Shown here piece by piece: positions 1-5,794 of a stretch of 6,932 nucleotides of DNA. Position 1 is the first letter of the stretch. Each line of letters begins with the position of its first letter. Source of the DNA: CAZUSU01 sp964623315. Lineage in GTDB: Bacteria > Patescibacteriota > Patescibacteriia > Magasanikbacterales > 2-02-FULL-50-9b. The notes under the pieces were generated by a model. It was not told the origin of the DNA. It was given only the letters and a program-made list of their open reading frames with translations, and made no database searches. A program made the position numbers and the translations under genes. The stretch covers positions 1 to 6,932 of the forward strand of contig CAZUSU010000002.1 in NCBI GenBank assembly GCA_964623315.1. The letters are read 5' to 3'.

Positions 1-944
1 AAGTTTTGTCCGACAAAACAAAACGCGCACAGTATGATCAGTTTGGTTCTGAATTTGTCAATCAGCCGGGAGCCGGCGGGAGGAGTGCGGGCGGTACAGG
101 CGGCGGATTCAATGGCCAAGGTTTTGATTTTAATTTTGGCAACATGGATGATCTTGGTGATTTGTTTGGCGGCATGGGCGAGATGTTTGGCTTTGGTGGT
201 AGCGGTAAACGGACACGGGGCGCACCGCGCGGGGAGGACATTGCCGTTGATGCAGAAGTAACGTTACAAGAGGCGTGTTTTGGAACACAAAAAAAATTCA
301 GTTTGCACAAACCGTCTGCATGCGAAACGTGCGCAGGAAGCGGTTCAGCGCCGGGAACTAAAAAAACATCCTGCCGTCACTGCGGCGGTAAAGGTCATGT
401 CACTCGTACCCAGCAAACAATTTTAGGTGCGTTTCAATCCACCGTGCAATGTGCGGAATGTCGTGGCGTCGGCGAAATTCCCGAAAAGCAATGCGCCACC
501 TGCAGTGGCACGGGCGTACATAAACGCACGGATGAATTAGAAATAAATATTCCGGCGGGCATAGAAAACGGACAGCACATTCGGATTACCGGCCGCGGCG
601 CCGCGGCGCCGGTTGGAGGGCGTTCAGGCGATTTATACATTAGAATACAGGTGAAAGCAGATAAAAATTTAGAACGCGATGGCGATTCAATTTATTCTTC
701 AGCTCACATTTCCTATCCAACGGCGGCGCTGGGCGGTGAGACAAAAACTCATACGTTGGAAGGCGTGGTCACCATAAAAATTCCGGAGGGAATTGCCTCC
801 GGCGAATTAATTAGATTGCGCGGCAAAGGCGTCGGCGCAACCGGACAACGCGGGGATCATCTGGTACGCGTCATCATTGATACGCCAAAAAAAGTGTCGC
901 GTGCCGCGCGTAAATTATTGGAAGAATTGCGTAACGAGCTTTAG
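1..944 (+). CDS. dnaJ: Chaperone protein DnaJ (Hsp40), 5'-truncated by the window edge
   Basis: Cytoplasmic co-chaperone of DnaK: it stimulates DnaK ATPase and delivers unfolded substrates. The gene enters from outside. The frame is open from base 3, and the TTG at base 6 is an internal Leu of the J-domain, not a start. The first complete codons give VLSDKTKRAQYDQFG, the conserved end of helices III-IV of the J-domain; the HPD loop lies upstream. Counting from the Val at base 3, a Gly/Phe-rich linker follows at about 22-70. Four CxxCxGxG zinc motifs follow at 107-114, 124-131, 150-157 and 164-171, all eight Cys intact, forming two zinc sites. The C-terminal peptide-binding and dimerisation domains fill the rest, ending in RKLLEELRNEL. 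This is a type I DnaJ. The usual GEGEAG-type segment reads GRGAAAP, within a very GC-rich patch. The TAG stop overlaps the stop of the convergent neighbour. Confidence 0.97.
   Translation, partial: VLSDKTKRAQYDQFGSEFVNQPGAGGRSAGGTGGGFNGQGFDFNFGNMDDLGDLFGGMGEMFGFGGSGKRTRGAPRGEDIAVDAEVTLQEACFGTQKKFSLHKPSACETCAGSGSAPGTKKTSCRHCGGKGHVTRTQQTILGAFQSTVQCAECRGVGEIPEKQCATCSGTGVHKRTDELEINIPAGIENGQHIRITGRGAAAPVGGRSGDLYIRIQVKADKNLERDGDSIYSSAHISYPTAALGGETKTHTLEGVVTIKIPEGIASGELIRLRGKGVGATGQRGDHLVRVIIDTPKKVSRAARKLLEELRNEL
592..607. repeat. Perfect 16-bp GC palindrome inside dnaJ
   Basis: The bases GCCGCGGCGCCGCGGC read the same on both strands. They are wholly coding and specify the Arg-Gly-Ala-Ala-Ala stretch in the first C-terminal domain of DnaJ, where relatives usually carry Gly-Glu-Ala-Gly. 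It is most simply a local GC-rich drift or expansion. A hairpin in the mRNA is possible but no function is claimed. Confidence 0.5.
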
Positions 945-2125
945 CGTTTTTGCCGATTGATGACAAAACGACGATTGACAATCATGATGCGAATGAACAG
1001 ATAAAAAAGAATCATGCCAAGAATGACTAAACCGGTAACCAGCAGGATGCTTGCAGAGCTCACTTGCCACTCTTCTTGCCAAGGAAACGGTACATTCATA
1101 CCAAAAAATCCTACAATAACACTACCCACCGTGGCGAGTTGCAAAATACGCAGCTCACGTTGCGAATTTTCTTCCTGCACCGATTCCAACAGCGACATCG
1201 TATCATTCACATAGTCGGCCGTCATTTGCCACAAATTTTTTGTGTAATCGAGCGTTGCCTCAAGCGCTTCATAGCGACTAAACCCAAGAGTGTGCAGTAG
1301 CTGTTGAATGTGTGGTGGCGTAATTCGCTCACGCGCATGCAAAATATTTCCCATTTGCTTCATGCGCGCTTGCACAAACGAAATGGTGGCAAGCGTATCC
1401 AGTGTCTGCATGCGTAATTTGGTAAAATCCTTGTTGCGAATTATTTCTTTTTCTCGCACGCGCGTAACTTTTTCCCAAATGCTTCGATGAGTGGCAAGAT
1501 ATTGCGTGAGTAACTGTGAGAATCCGCGAATGAAGACGGTGTAGCAGACTAATTCTTTAATGGTGAGTGCCAAAGAAGCGCTTTTCCGCGTACCGCTTAT
1601 ATCAATGATTTCAGAAATATGACCGAACATGACGCGATACCCATTCGCTTGTCGTGTTGCCAGAAGCGTATCAGCAATAGTGGTGAAAATTTGTTCTGCT
1701 TGAGTCGTTGAAATATTTCTGCCAACAACAATACGCGGATAAATTTCTTGTACTTCTCCCAGTGAAATGGGCAGTGGCGCGCCGCGACTAAACAGATAGG
1801 CGAGAGCGGGTCCCAATCGTGTTGTGTAAAATTTTTCTATGCGCTCTGTGTCGCGGATAACTTCTGTGACGGTTATTTCCAGTAAAATGACGCCATCCTC
1901 GGTGATGGTGACGCCAATACCGTCACAGTCCGCTTCAATAATATTATAGTCGTCGTTATCAACAAACTGTACGTGTGACAGCGCCAGTCGCGCATGATGT
2001 TCGCGAATTTCGCGCGCATCAAGATCATCGCTGGCACGCCCAAAGCGTAAAAAATCGTACACCTCTTCAAGATGAATCATCGTGCGCGGTAGCCACGCAC
2101 CAAAATACGCGCGTTCAAGGATCAT
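941..2125 (-). CDS. CorA-like divalent metal cation channel/transporter
   Basis: Probable inner-membrane Mg2+ (or Co2+/Ni2+) channel of the CorA superfamily, 394 residues. The C-terminus has the family layout. A long helical region (about 200-325, many charged residues) leads into membrane helix 1 (about 326-345), which ends in the GMN signature at residues 342-344 (context GFFGMNVPFP). A short external loop with two Glu (WQEEWQ) follows, then helix 2 (about 358-381) and a basic tail (NRRFVINRQKR) expected in the cytoplasm. Known CorA proteins are pentamers whose GMN loop selects hydrated Mg2+. The N-terminal about 200 residues do not show motifs I recognise, and the protein is longer than typical CorA (roughly 315-350). 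The ATG at 2125 is chosen because an extended -10 lies just before it. An in-frame ATG at 2080 is possible but has no ribosome-binding site either. The stop overlaps that of dnaJ by 4 bp. The exact ion is unknown. Confidence 0.85.
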   Translation of the reverse strand: MILERAYFGAWLPRTMIHLEEVYDFLRFGRASDDLDAREIREHHARLALSHVQFVDNDDYNIIEADCDGIGVTITEDGVILLEITVTEVIRDTERIEKFYTTRLGPALAYLFSRGAPLPISLGEVQEIYPRIVVGRNISTTQAEQIFTTIADTLLATRQANGYRVMFGHISEIIDISGTRKSASLALTIKELVCYTVFIRGFSQLLTQYLATHRSIWEKVTRVREKEIIRNKDFTKLRMQTLDTLATISFVQARMKQMGNILHARERITPPHIQQLLHTLGFSRYEALEATLDYTKNLWQMTADYVNDTMSLLESVQEENSQRELRILQLATVGSVIVGFFGMNVPFPWQEEWQVSSASILLVTGLVILGMILFYLFIRIMIVNRRFVINRQKR

Positions 2126-2135
2126 ATTACGGAAC

Positions 2136-2144
2136 AGTATACCA
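2136..2144 (-). promoter_or_regulatory. Extended -10 promoter for the CorA-like gene
   Basis: Read on the minus strand this is TGGTATACT, an extended -10 (TG-N-TATACT), ten bases before the ATG at 2125. No -35 resembling TTGACA is seen 16-18 bases upstream, as is usual for extended -10 promoters. Transcription starting about seven bases past the hexamer would give a leader of about three bases. Called from the sequence pattern alone. Confidence 0.55.
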
Positions 2145-2157
2145 CCGCGCTAAGTTT

Positions 2158-2166
2158 TGATATACT
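2158..2166 (+). promoter_or_regulatory. Extended -10 promoter for the unnamed membrane protein gene
   Basis: The plus strand reads TGATATACT, seven bases before the ATG at 2174, so the expected transcription start falls on or beside the A of that ATG: a leaderless mRNA. No -35 is recognisable. It matches eight of nine bases of the divergent promoter on the other strand. The two hexamers form an inverted pair, AGTATA-N19-TATACT, in the 48-bp gap, so one regulator or polymerase competition could link both genes. Confidence 0.55.
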
Positions 2167-2173
2167 TCATGCC

Positions 2174-2734
2174 ATGGCAGATTGGGGATTGTGGCTGACG
2201 AATTTTTTGCAAGCGCTCTCGTGGTCACGTCCCACGTGGGATCTTTTTATAGTTGTTTTTTTGTGCGTCGGCACATTGGTGTACGGATTTTCCTTGGGGC
2301 GCGACCGCATTATTATGATTATGGTGGCGGTGTATATGGCGCTGGTAGCCGTCATGCATCTGCCCTTTATTCCGCAGTTTACGGCGGCCATTTCTTTTAA
2401 TAATGGGTTTGTTATAAAAATGGGGACATTTTTGGGGATGTTTGCCGTGCTATTTTTTATGTTAACGCGCAGTGCGCTTAACCATTCCTTATCCGGCGAT
2501 GGCGAATTGGGACGCTGGTGGCATGTGCTCGTTTTATCGTTCATGCAGGTGGGCATGTTGGTGTCCGTGGTGATGGGTTTTTTGCCGCCGCATTGGATTG
2601 ATAAATTATCACCGCTCACGCAAATTATTTTTTCAAGTCCATGGGGAAAATTCGGCTGGGTGGTGGCGCCGATTTTTGGTTTATTGTTTGTGGGGTTGTC
2701 AAACGAAAGAGGAAGAAGGCGTTATGACCGCTGA
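2174..2734 (+). CDS. Unnamed multi-pass membrane protein, about five helices
   Basis: I do not recognise this 186-residue protein. Hydrophobic segments at about 23-42, 46-66, 79-98, 115-136 and 158-176 indicate an integral inner-membrane protein with about five helices, preceded by a Trp-rich N-terminus (MADWGLWLTNFLQ). The first helix is followed by GFSLGRDRI, faintly like the Gly-rich turn of CvpA-type proteins, but this is not enough to assign that family. The Arg-rich tail (NERGRRRYDR) is probably cytoplasmic. No catalytic motif is visible. The ATG at 2174 is chosen because the extended -10 ends seven bases before it; there is no Shine-Dalgarno. It is transcribed divergently from the CorA-like gene and overlaps the 3' end of the RNase HI gene by 13 bp. 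Continuous hydrophobicity, many in-frame Gly/Val/Leu codons and tight gene packing make it a real gene. Confidence 0.8.
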   Translation: MADWGLWLTNFLQALSWSRPTWDLFIVVFLCVGTLVYGFSLGRDRIIMIMVAVYMALVAVMHLPFIPQFTAAISFNNGFVIKMGTFLGMFAVLFFMLTRSALNHSLSGDGELGRWWHVLVLSFMQVGMLVSVVMGFLPPHWIDKLSPLTQIIFSSPWGKFGWVVAPIFGLLFVGLSNERGRRRYDR

Positions 2735-3126
2735 TCCAGCGCCTCGTTCACCAACGCATCCGCCTCTTGATTTTTTTCGCGCCGCACATGCGTGAAAGTG
2801 CATTTTTTGAGCGACGCGGCCATGTTCCAAATTTTTACAAAATGGGGCTGTAAATTAATGTCGCGCACACGATACTCGCGGTTCATCTGTTTTACAATTA
2901 ATTCCGAATCAAGGAAACACGCCACTTCGGTGGCGCCCCGTTTGAGTGCGGTTTCCAGCGCCGCTACCAGCGCCTGATATTCAGCTTGATTGTTGGTGGT
3001 CTGTCCGATGTACCGACCAAACGCTTCTAAATTTTTTCCGGTTGCCGCGTTTTTAACAACAACGCCAATGGCCGCCGGCCCCGGATTGCCGCGCGAACCG
3101 CCATCCGTGAAAGTAATTATTTTCAT
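2722..3126 (-). CDS. rnhA: Ribonuclease HI family protein, short form
   Basis: Cytoplasmic endonuclease that cuts the RNA strand of RNA:DNA hybrids (R-loops, Okazaki primers, misincorporated ribonucleotides) using two Mg2+ ions. At 134 residues it carries the complete RNase H catalytic set: Asp8 in FTDGGSRGNPGPAA, Glu49 in NNQAEYQAL, Asp73 in LDSELIVKQMN and Asp123 in NQEADALVNEAL. His113 in THVRREKN is the conserved His of the loop before the last Asp. It lacks an N-terminal hybrid-binding domain. It is shorter than the 155-residue E. coli enzyme, apparently without the basic handle, and so resembles the compact RNase HI-like branch. Its ATG overlaps the recJ stop as ATGA, so translation is probably coupled, and it is expressed as the last gene of that run. 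No independent ribosome-binding site is seen. Its 3' end overlaps the convergent membrane-protein gene. Confidence 0.93.
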   Translation of the reverse strand: MKIITFTDGGSRGNPGPAAIGVVVKNAATGKNLEAFGRYIGQTTNNQAEYQALVAALETALKRGATEVACFLDSELIVKQMNREYRVRDINLQPHFVKIWNMAASLKKCTFTHVRREKNQEADALVNEALDQRS

Positions 3127-4874
3127 ACGATGCGAAAATCTTGTAATTTATATTGGAGTTCACGCGTACCGTTCCATTCATTGACTCCGAAATTATACAC
3201 GCCATTGATTGCGGCGCCAACGGTGAGTTGCGGCAGAAATTCTCCCATCCCAAATGCCATCATTTTTTTTGTGTGTGGCGATCCGTTTTTTACCATGAGC
3301 CGCACATGTTTGCCTTCGGCGCCAACTGTTTGTGCCGCCACTACATGCATCTGTTCACTCAAAAAAATTGGCTCCGGATTGCCCACGCCAAACGGTTCAA
3401 ATTTTTGGAGTTGCTCCAACAGCGGCCAATCCAAATCATCCAAATGTACGCGCGCGTCAATCGCCACCGTTGGAATTAATTCCTGAATTTTTTGTACTTG
3501 CGTGTCGGCGATGCCGTGCATTGCGTCCGCAAATGTTTGAATGGCGCTGACGTCGGCTAAGGAAAATCCGCACGCTTGCGGGTGGCCGCCGAATTTCAAA
3601 AATAAATCCGGCCGTGTTTGCAGGGCCGCTATCATATTCCATTCGTCAATGGAGCGGCCAGACCCCACGATGCGATTTTCATTAATACCTATCACAAATG
3701 TTGGTTTGTAATATTTTTCTTTGAGCCGCGAAGCAATGAGTCCCACCAAACCGGCCGGCCATCCCGCGCCCGCAACCACTAATGATGCAAATTTGTCCAA
3801 TCCGTCGCGCACGATTTTTGCAACTGCTTCGCGCACAATTTGCTCCGTTAATTTTTGGCGATTTGTATTGTGTTCGTGGAGCGCCGCGGCAAGCCGCGCG
3901 CCGTCTTCCGGCGTTTCCGCAAGTAACATTTCAAATGCGTGGCGACCGTGATCCATCCGTCCGGCCGCATTAATGCGCGGCGCAATTTTGAACCCAATAA
4001 TTTGCGGCGTGATGGGTTGTGAGGGGCCGCTGTCCGAAATTAAAATTTTATCGCGAGCCAAAAGCGCACGCAGGCCGTGCCGTTTTGTTTTTCCCAAAAC
4101 TTTACATCCGTAATAGACCAACGTGCGCGTTTCGCCGACGAGCGGCACCATATCTGCAACAGAAGAAATCGCAACCAAATCCAGTTGCCATTTTTGAAAC
4201 GTGTCAGGATTCACGTGCGGCGGTAATAATTTCCGCGTTTCCGGATCTTGCATCAACCCTTGCATCAACTTAAACGCAACGCCGCCGCCGGACAAGGTAT
4301 GGTCCGGATATGTTTCACCAGCAATTTTTGGATGCAATGTGGCGAATGCATCTGGCAACACTGCCGGAATGGTGTGATGATCGGTGATGATGACATCAAT
4401 GCCGCGCGTCCGTGCCACCGCAATTTCTTCTGCGTTGGAAATGCCGCAGTCGCACGTGATAATTATTGTTGCGCCGCGCGTCGCGATTGTTTCAACGCTG
4501 GACATTTTTAATCCGTAGCCATCCAGTTCACGGTGGGGAATAAATCCGTCAACGTTCGCGCCCAATGTACGCAAGGTGTGCGTCAAAATTGCGGCCGCAG
4601 AAATACCGTCCGCATCATAATCGCCGTGCACAATAATTAATTCGTGCGCAATTATTGCGGCGCGCAACCGATCAACCGCACGACGCATATCGCGAAACAA
4701 AAATGGGTCATGCACGTCGCGCTCATACGACGGCGCCAAAAATGCGGCGGCCGCGTCTGCCGAACGCATGCCGCGATTCCACAATAATTGCGCCACAACC
4801 GGATGCATATCAGGCAGTGCATCAGTCGCGTATGGATTCGTTTCTGCCAGAATCTGCCAGACGGTGTTTTTCAT
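3123..4874 (-). CDS. recJ: Single-stranded-DNA-specific exonuclease RecJ
   Basis: Processive 5'-to-3' exonuclease on single-stranded DNA in the cytoplasm, used in recombinational repair (RecFOR), mismatch repair and base-excision repair. The 583-residue length matches the family (E. coli 577). DHH phosphoesterase motifs are in order: HGDYDADG at 83-90 (metal ligands Asp85, Asp87, Asp89), CDCGIS at 141-146 (Asp142), DHH at 165-167, and a fourth motif region ISSVADMVPL at 236-245 (Asp241). The APRINAAGRM segment is at 298-307. The DHHA1 domain shows GWPAGLVGLIASRL (371-384), GSGRSID (404-410) and GGHPQACGF (429-437). A C-terminal OB-like domain begins about 480 and has the typical KFEPFGVGNPEP (491-502). 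No catalytic residue is missing. The ATG at 4874 lies 17 bases after the stop of a small membrane peptide and has no clear Shine-Dalgarno. The stop forms ATGA with the RNase HI start. Confidence 0.97.
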   Translation of the reverse strand: MKNTVWQILAETNPYATDALPDMHPVVAQLLWNRGMRSADAAAAFLAPSYERDVHDPFLFRDMRRAVDRLRAAIIAHELIIVHGDYDADGISAAAILTHTLRTLGANVDGFIPHRELDGYGLKMSSVETIATRGATIIITCDCGISNAEEIAVARTRGIDVIITDHHTIPAVLPDAFATLHPKIAGETYPDHTLSGGGVAFKLMQGLMQDPETRKLLPPHVNPDTFQKWQLDLVAISSVADMVPLVGETRTLVYYGCKVLGKTKRHGLRALLARDKILISDSGPSQPITPQIIGFKIAPRINAAGRMDHGRHAFEMLLAETPEDGARLAAALHEHNTNRQKLTEQIVREAVAKIVRDGLDKFASLVVAGAGWPAGLVGLIASRLKEKYYKPTFVIGINENRIVGSGRSIDEWNMIAALQTRPDLFLKFGGHPQACGFSLADVSAIQTFADAMHGIADTQVQKIQELIPTVAIDARVHLDDLDWPLLEQLQKFEPFGVGNPEPIFLSEQMHVVAAQTVGAEGKHVRLMVKNGSPHTKKMMAFGMGEFLPQLTVGAAINGVYNFGVNEWNGTRELQYKLQDFRIV

Positions 4875-4891
4875 ATTGAGCAGGCGGCCTA

Positions 4892-4978
4892 TTATTGAAC
4901 GGAAAATGCCAAAATCATGGAAATGATAACCAAGCTGGCAAAAATTGCCGTCAAAATCTTATGAGTTTTTTGTTTCAT
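4892..4978 (-). CDS. Candidate 28-residue single-span membrane peptide upstream of recJ
   Basis: A tiny ORF, MKQKTHK followed by an unbroken hydrophobic stretch (about residues 8-27) and ending in VQ. The layout is a basic cytoplasmic N-terminus and one membrane helix, like many small bacterial membrane peptides. The function is unknown. Support for a real gene: a -10-like TACAAT nine bases before the ATG, the same geometry as the two clear promoters in this window; strong Lys-then-hydrophobic design; and a stop only 17 bases before recJ, so it would lead the recJ-rnhA operon. It has no Shine-Dalgarno. The frame remains open upstream to an ATG at 5113, but that extension (Cys, His and Trp scattered, no structure) looks non-coding. 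Alternatives: a leader peptide for recJ, or a chance ORF in the recJ 5' region. Confidence 0.45.
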   Translation of the reverse strand: MKQKTHKILTAIFASLVIISMILAFSVQ

Positions 4979-4987
4979 ACACACGGT

Positions 4988-4993
4988 ATTGTA
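4988..4993 (-). promoter_or_regulatory. recJ: Putative -10 element of the small peptide-recJ-rnhA operon
   Basis: On the minus strand the hexamer is TACAAT (five of six matches to TATAAT), nine bases before the ATG at 4978. No good -35 and no TG extension are seen. Initiation about seven bases downstream leaves a leader of about two bases. This is the only promoter-like site close upstream of the recJ run. Confidence 0.4.
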
Positions 4994-5006
4994 GCGTATC
5001 TGCGCG

Positions 5007-5035
5007 TTGACGGACAGAGTGGTTATGCACATACT
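5007..5035 (+). promoter_or_regulatory. Weak sigma-70-like promoter facing right
   Basis: TTGACG (5007-5012) and CATACT (5030-5035) are separated by 17 bases: five of six and four of six matches to consensus. A GTG at 5045 lies nine bases past the -10, matching the spacing of the other promoters here. It would be divergent from the recJ-operon promoter and would drive the candidate small ORF at 5045-5191. Such matches are fairly common by chance. Confidence 0.25.
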
Positions 5036-5044
5036 ACGGAGGGG

Positions 5045-5191
5045 GTGACCCCACAAACAGCAGAAGTCCACACGCCCGAAGAGACCACCGGCATGTTGCG
5101 CTACATTATTCACACCACCCGCGAATGCGCCAAAGTGCGCGGGGACTTGGTTAAGAGTGTCATTTTTTCAGTACATCTTTCAACGACGTAA
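5045..5191 (+). CDS. Candidate small ORF, 48 residues, unknown
   Basis: An open frame reading VTPQTAEVHTPEETTG, then a helix-like MLRYIIHTTRECAKVRGDLVKS and a strand-like VIFSVHLSTT before TAA. I do not recognise it. In favour: first codon positions are purine- and G-rich, as in real coding sequence; a -35/-10 pair lies upstream; and it fills a gap (4979-5159) otherwise without a gene. It overlaps the 3' end of the HAD gene by 32 bp, as other convergent pairs here overlap. Against: short, no known family, no ribosome-binding site at a proper distance (GGAGG at 5038-5042 is only two bases from the GTG). The same frame is open back to an ATG at 4961 (76 residues, adding GIVAYLRVDGQSGYAHTT), which would overlap the start of the opposing small peptide. 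It could also be a gene remnant or untranslated. Confidence 0.3.
   Translation: MTPQTAEVHTPEETTGMLRYIIHTTRECAKVRGDLVKSVIFSVHLSTT
5118..5143. repeat. GC-rich inverted repeat just past the HAD gene end
   Basis: CCCGCG (5118-5123) and CGCGGG (5138-5143) are perfect complements around a 14-base loop. A competing inner stem, GCGC with GCGC (5127-5130 and 5137-5140), is also possible. It lies 17 bases beyond the HAD stop on the minus strand, where a terminator might be expected, but no T-run follows on either strand, so it is not a standard intrinsic terminator. It might slow polymerase or protect the 3' end of the lepA-HAD mRNA. Confidence 0.3.
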
Positions 5192-5792
5192 TTCGTTCAT
5201 GCGCATGCCGCGCAAGGGCATCCGTATCAATTGAGTCGTCGCGTATGATATGAAACAGACGCACCTCTTTTGGATTGTGCATATCGCGTATGCGATCTAA
5301 TTCAAGTGTGCGGTCATCAACATACAAAAGGGGAAGGCCGGTTGTCTTCATGAGTTGCACTATCGCAGATGTTTTACCAACGGGTGGCGGTGTGACAAAT
5401 ATATGATGCGGTTGCAAACCAAGAAGCTTTAGTTTTTCACTCTGCCATTCCGAATTTCCTGCGGTGATGACGGCAATGGTGTGTTTATCTGACGTTAATG
5501 TATTCAGCACTTCTAACGCTTCCGGATAAAGTTTTATTCCATCATCAGCCAGCCAGTGATACACCGCATCTTGAAATGCACTCGGCATGATATGAGGATG
5601 CACTGATGTTACGGCATGTGCAAACGTGCGATGCGAAAATCCTTCATGAGAATTTGAAACATCAGCAAGAATTTGTTCTGCCGCAGTGCGCGGCACGCCG
5701 AATGCAACGGTTAAATCAACAAGAGATGACAGTCCATTGGTGAAATGCGCAAGCGTGTTGTCCAGATCAAATGCGTAACAGCGTTGCGTCAT
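5160..5792 (-). CDS. HAD-superfamily hydrolase, probable phosphatase
   Basis: Cytoplasmic 210-residue hydrolase with all four HAD motifs. Motif I is FDLDNTLA, with Asp9 as the nucleophile and Asp11 as general acid/base. Motif II is VITAG (Thr110), motif III is GKTS (Lys140) and motif IV is YVDDR (Asp159-Asp160, Mg2+ ligands). A helical insert of about 90 residues between motifs I and II is a type C1 cap, which sets substrate choice. This fits a small phosphatase of the phosphoglycolate/nucleotidase type, but the substrate cannot be read from the sequence. The segment TPPPVGKTS before motif III is Pro-rich. The ATG at 5792 lies two bases after the lepA stop with no Shine-Dalgarno, so it is presumably translated by ribosomes finishing lepA. 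It is co-transcribed with lepA; no functional link between the two is known to me. Confidence 0.9.
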   Translation of the reverse strand: MTQRCYAFDLDNTLAHFTNGLSSLVDLTVAFGVPRTAAEQILADVSNSHEGFSHRTFAHAVTSVHPHIMPSAFQDAVYHWLADDGIKLYPEALEVLNTLTSDKHTIAVITAGNSEWQSEKLKLLGLQPHHIFVTPPPVGKTSAIVQLMKTTGLPLLYVDDRTLELDRIRDMHNPKEVRLFHIIRDDSIDTDALARHAHERITSLKDVLKK

Positions 5793-5794
5793 AT

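Noticed and set aside
6..8. TTG near the left edge as a start codon for DnaJ
   Set aside because: The frame is open to base 3 and the residues VLSDKTKRAQYD are internal J-domain sequence, so the true start lies outside the window.
887..910. Possible intrinsic terminator for the CorA-like gene inside dnaJ: CGCG stem (898-901 with 907-910) followed on the minus strand by seven T (893-887)
   Set aside because: The stem is only four base pairs, four bases separate it from the T-run, and the A run is explained by Pro-Lys-Lys codons of DnaJ.
2167..2619. 150-codon minus-strand open frame opposite the unnamed membrane protein
   Set aside because: It is antisense to a clearly hydrophobic protein, rich in Thr, Asn and Ile without domain structure, and has no promoter or operon context.
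2750..2775. Possible terminator for the unnamed membrane protein: CGTT-CACC-AACG hairpin and a later run of seven T
   Set aside because: The stem has only four pairs and lies more than ten bases from the T-run, all within RNase HI coding sequence.
5041..5051. GGGGTGACCCC palindrome as a hairpin or operator
   Set aside because: The centre leaves a one-base loop, so it cannot fold as a hairpin, and a single 11-base palindrome without a second copy is not enough to call an operator.
4979..5113. Minus-strand upstream extension of the 28-residue peptide to an ATG at 5113 (73 residues)
   Set aside because: The added 45 residues have no domain-like pattern and would place the -10 hexamer and likely transcription start inside the gene. 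The Lys-rich internal ATG at 4978 is the more sensible start.
4979..5159. tRNA or small structured RNA in the gap between the recJ and HAD genes
   Set aside because: Neither strand shows a TTCRANY T-arm, a 7-bp acceptor pairing or another recognisable RNA fold; only the weak inverted repeat at 5118-5143 is present.
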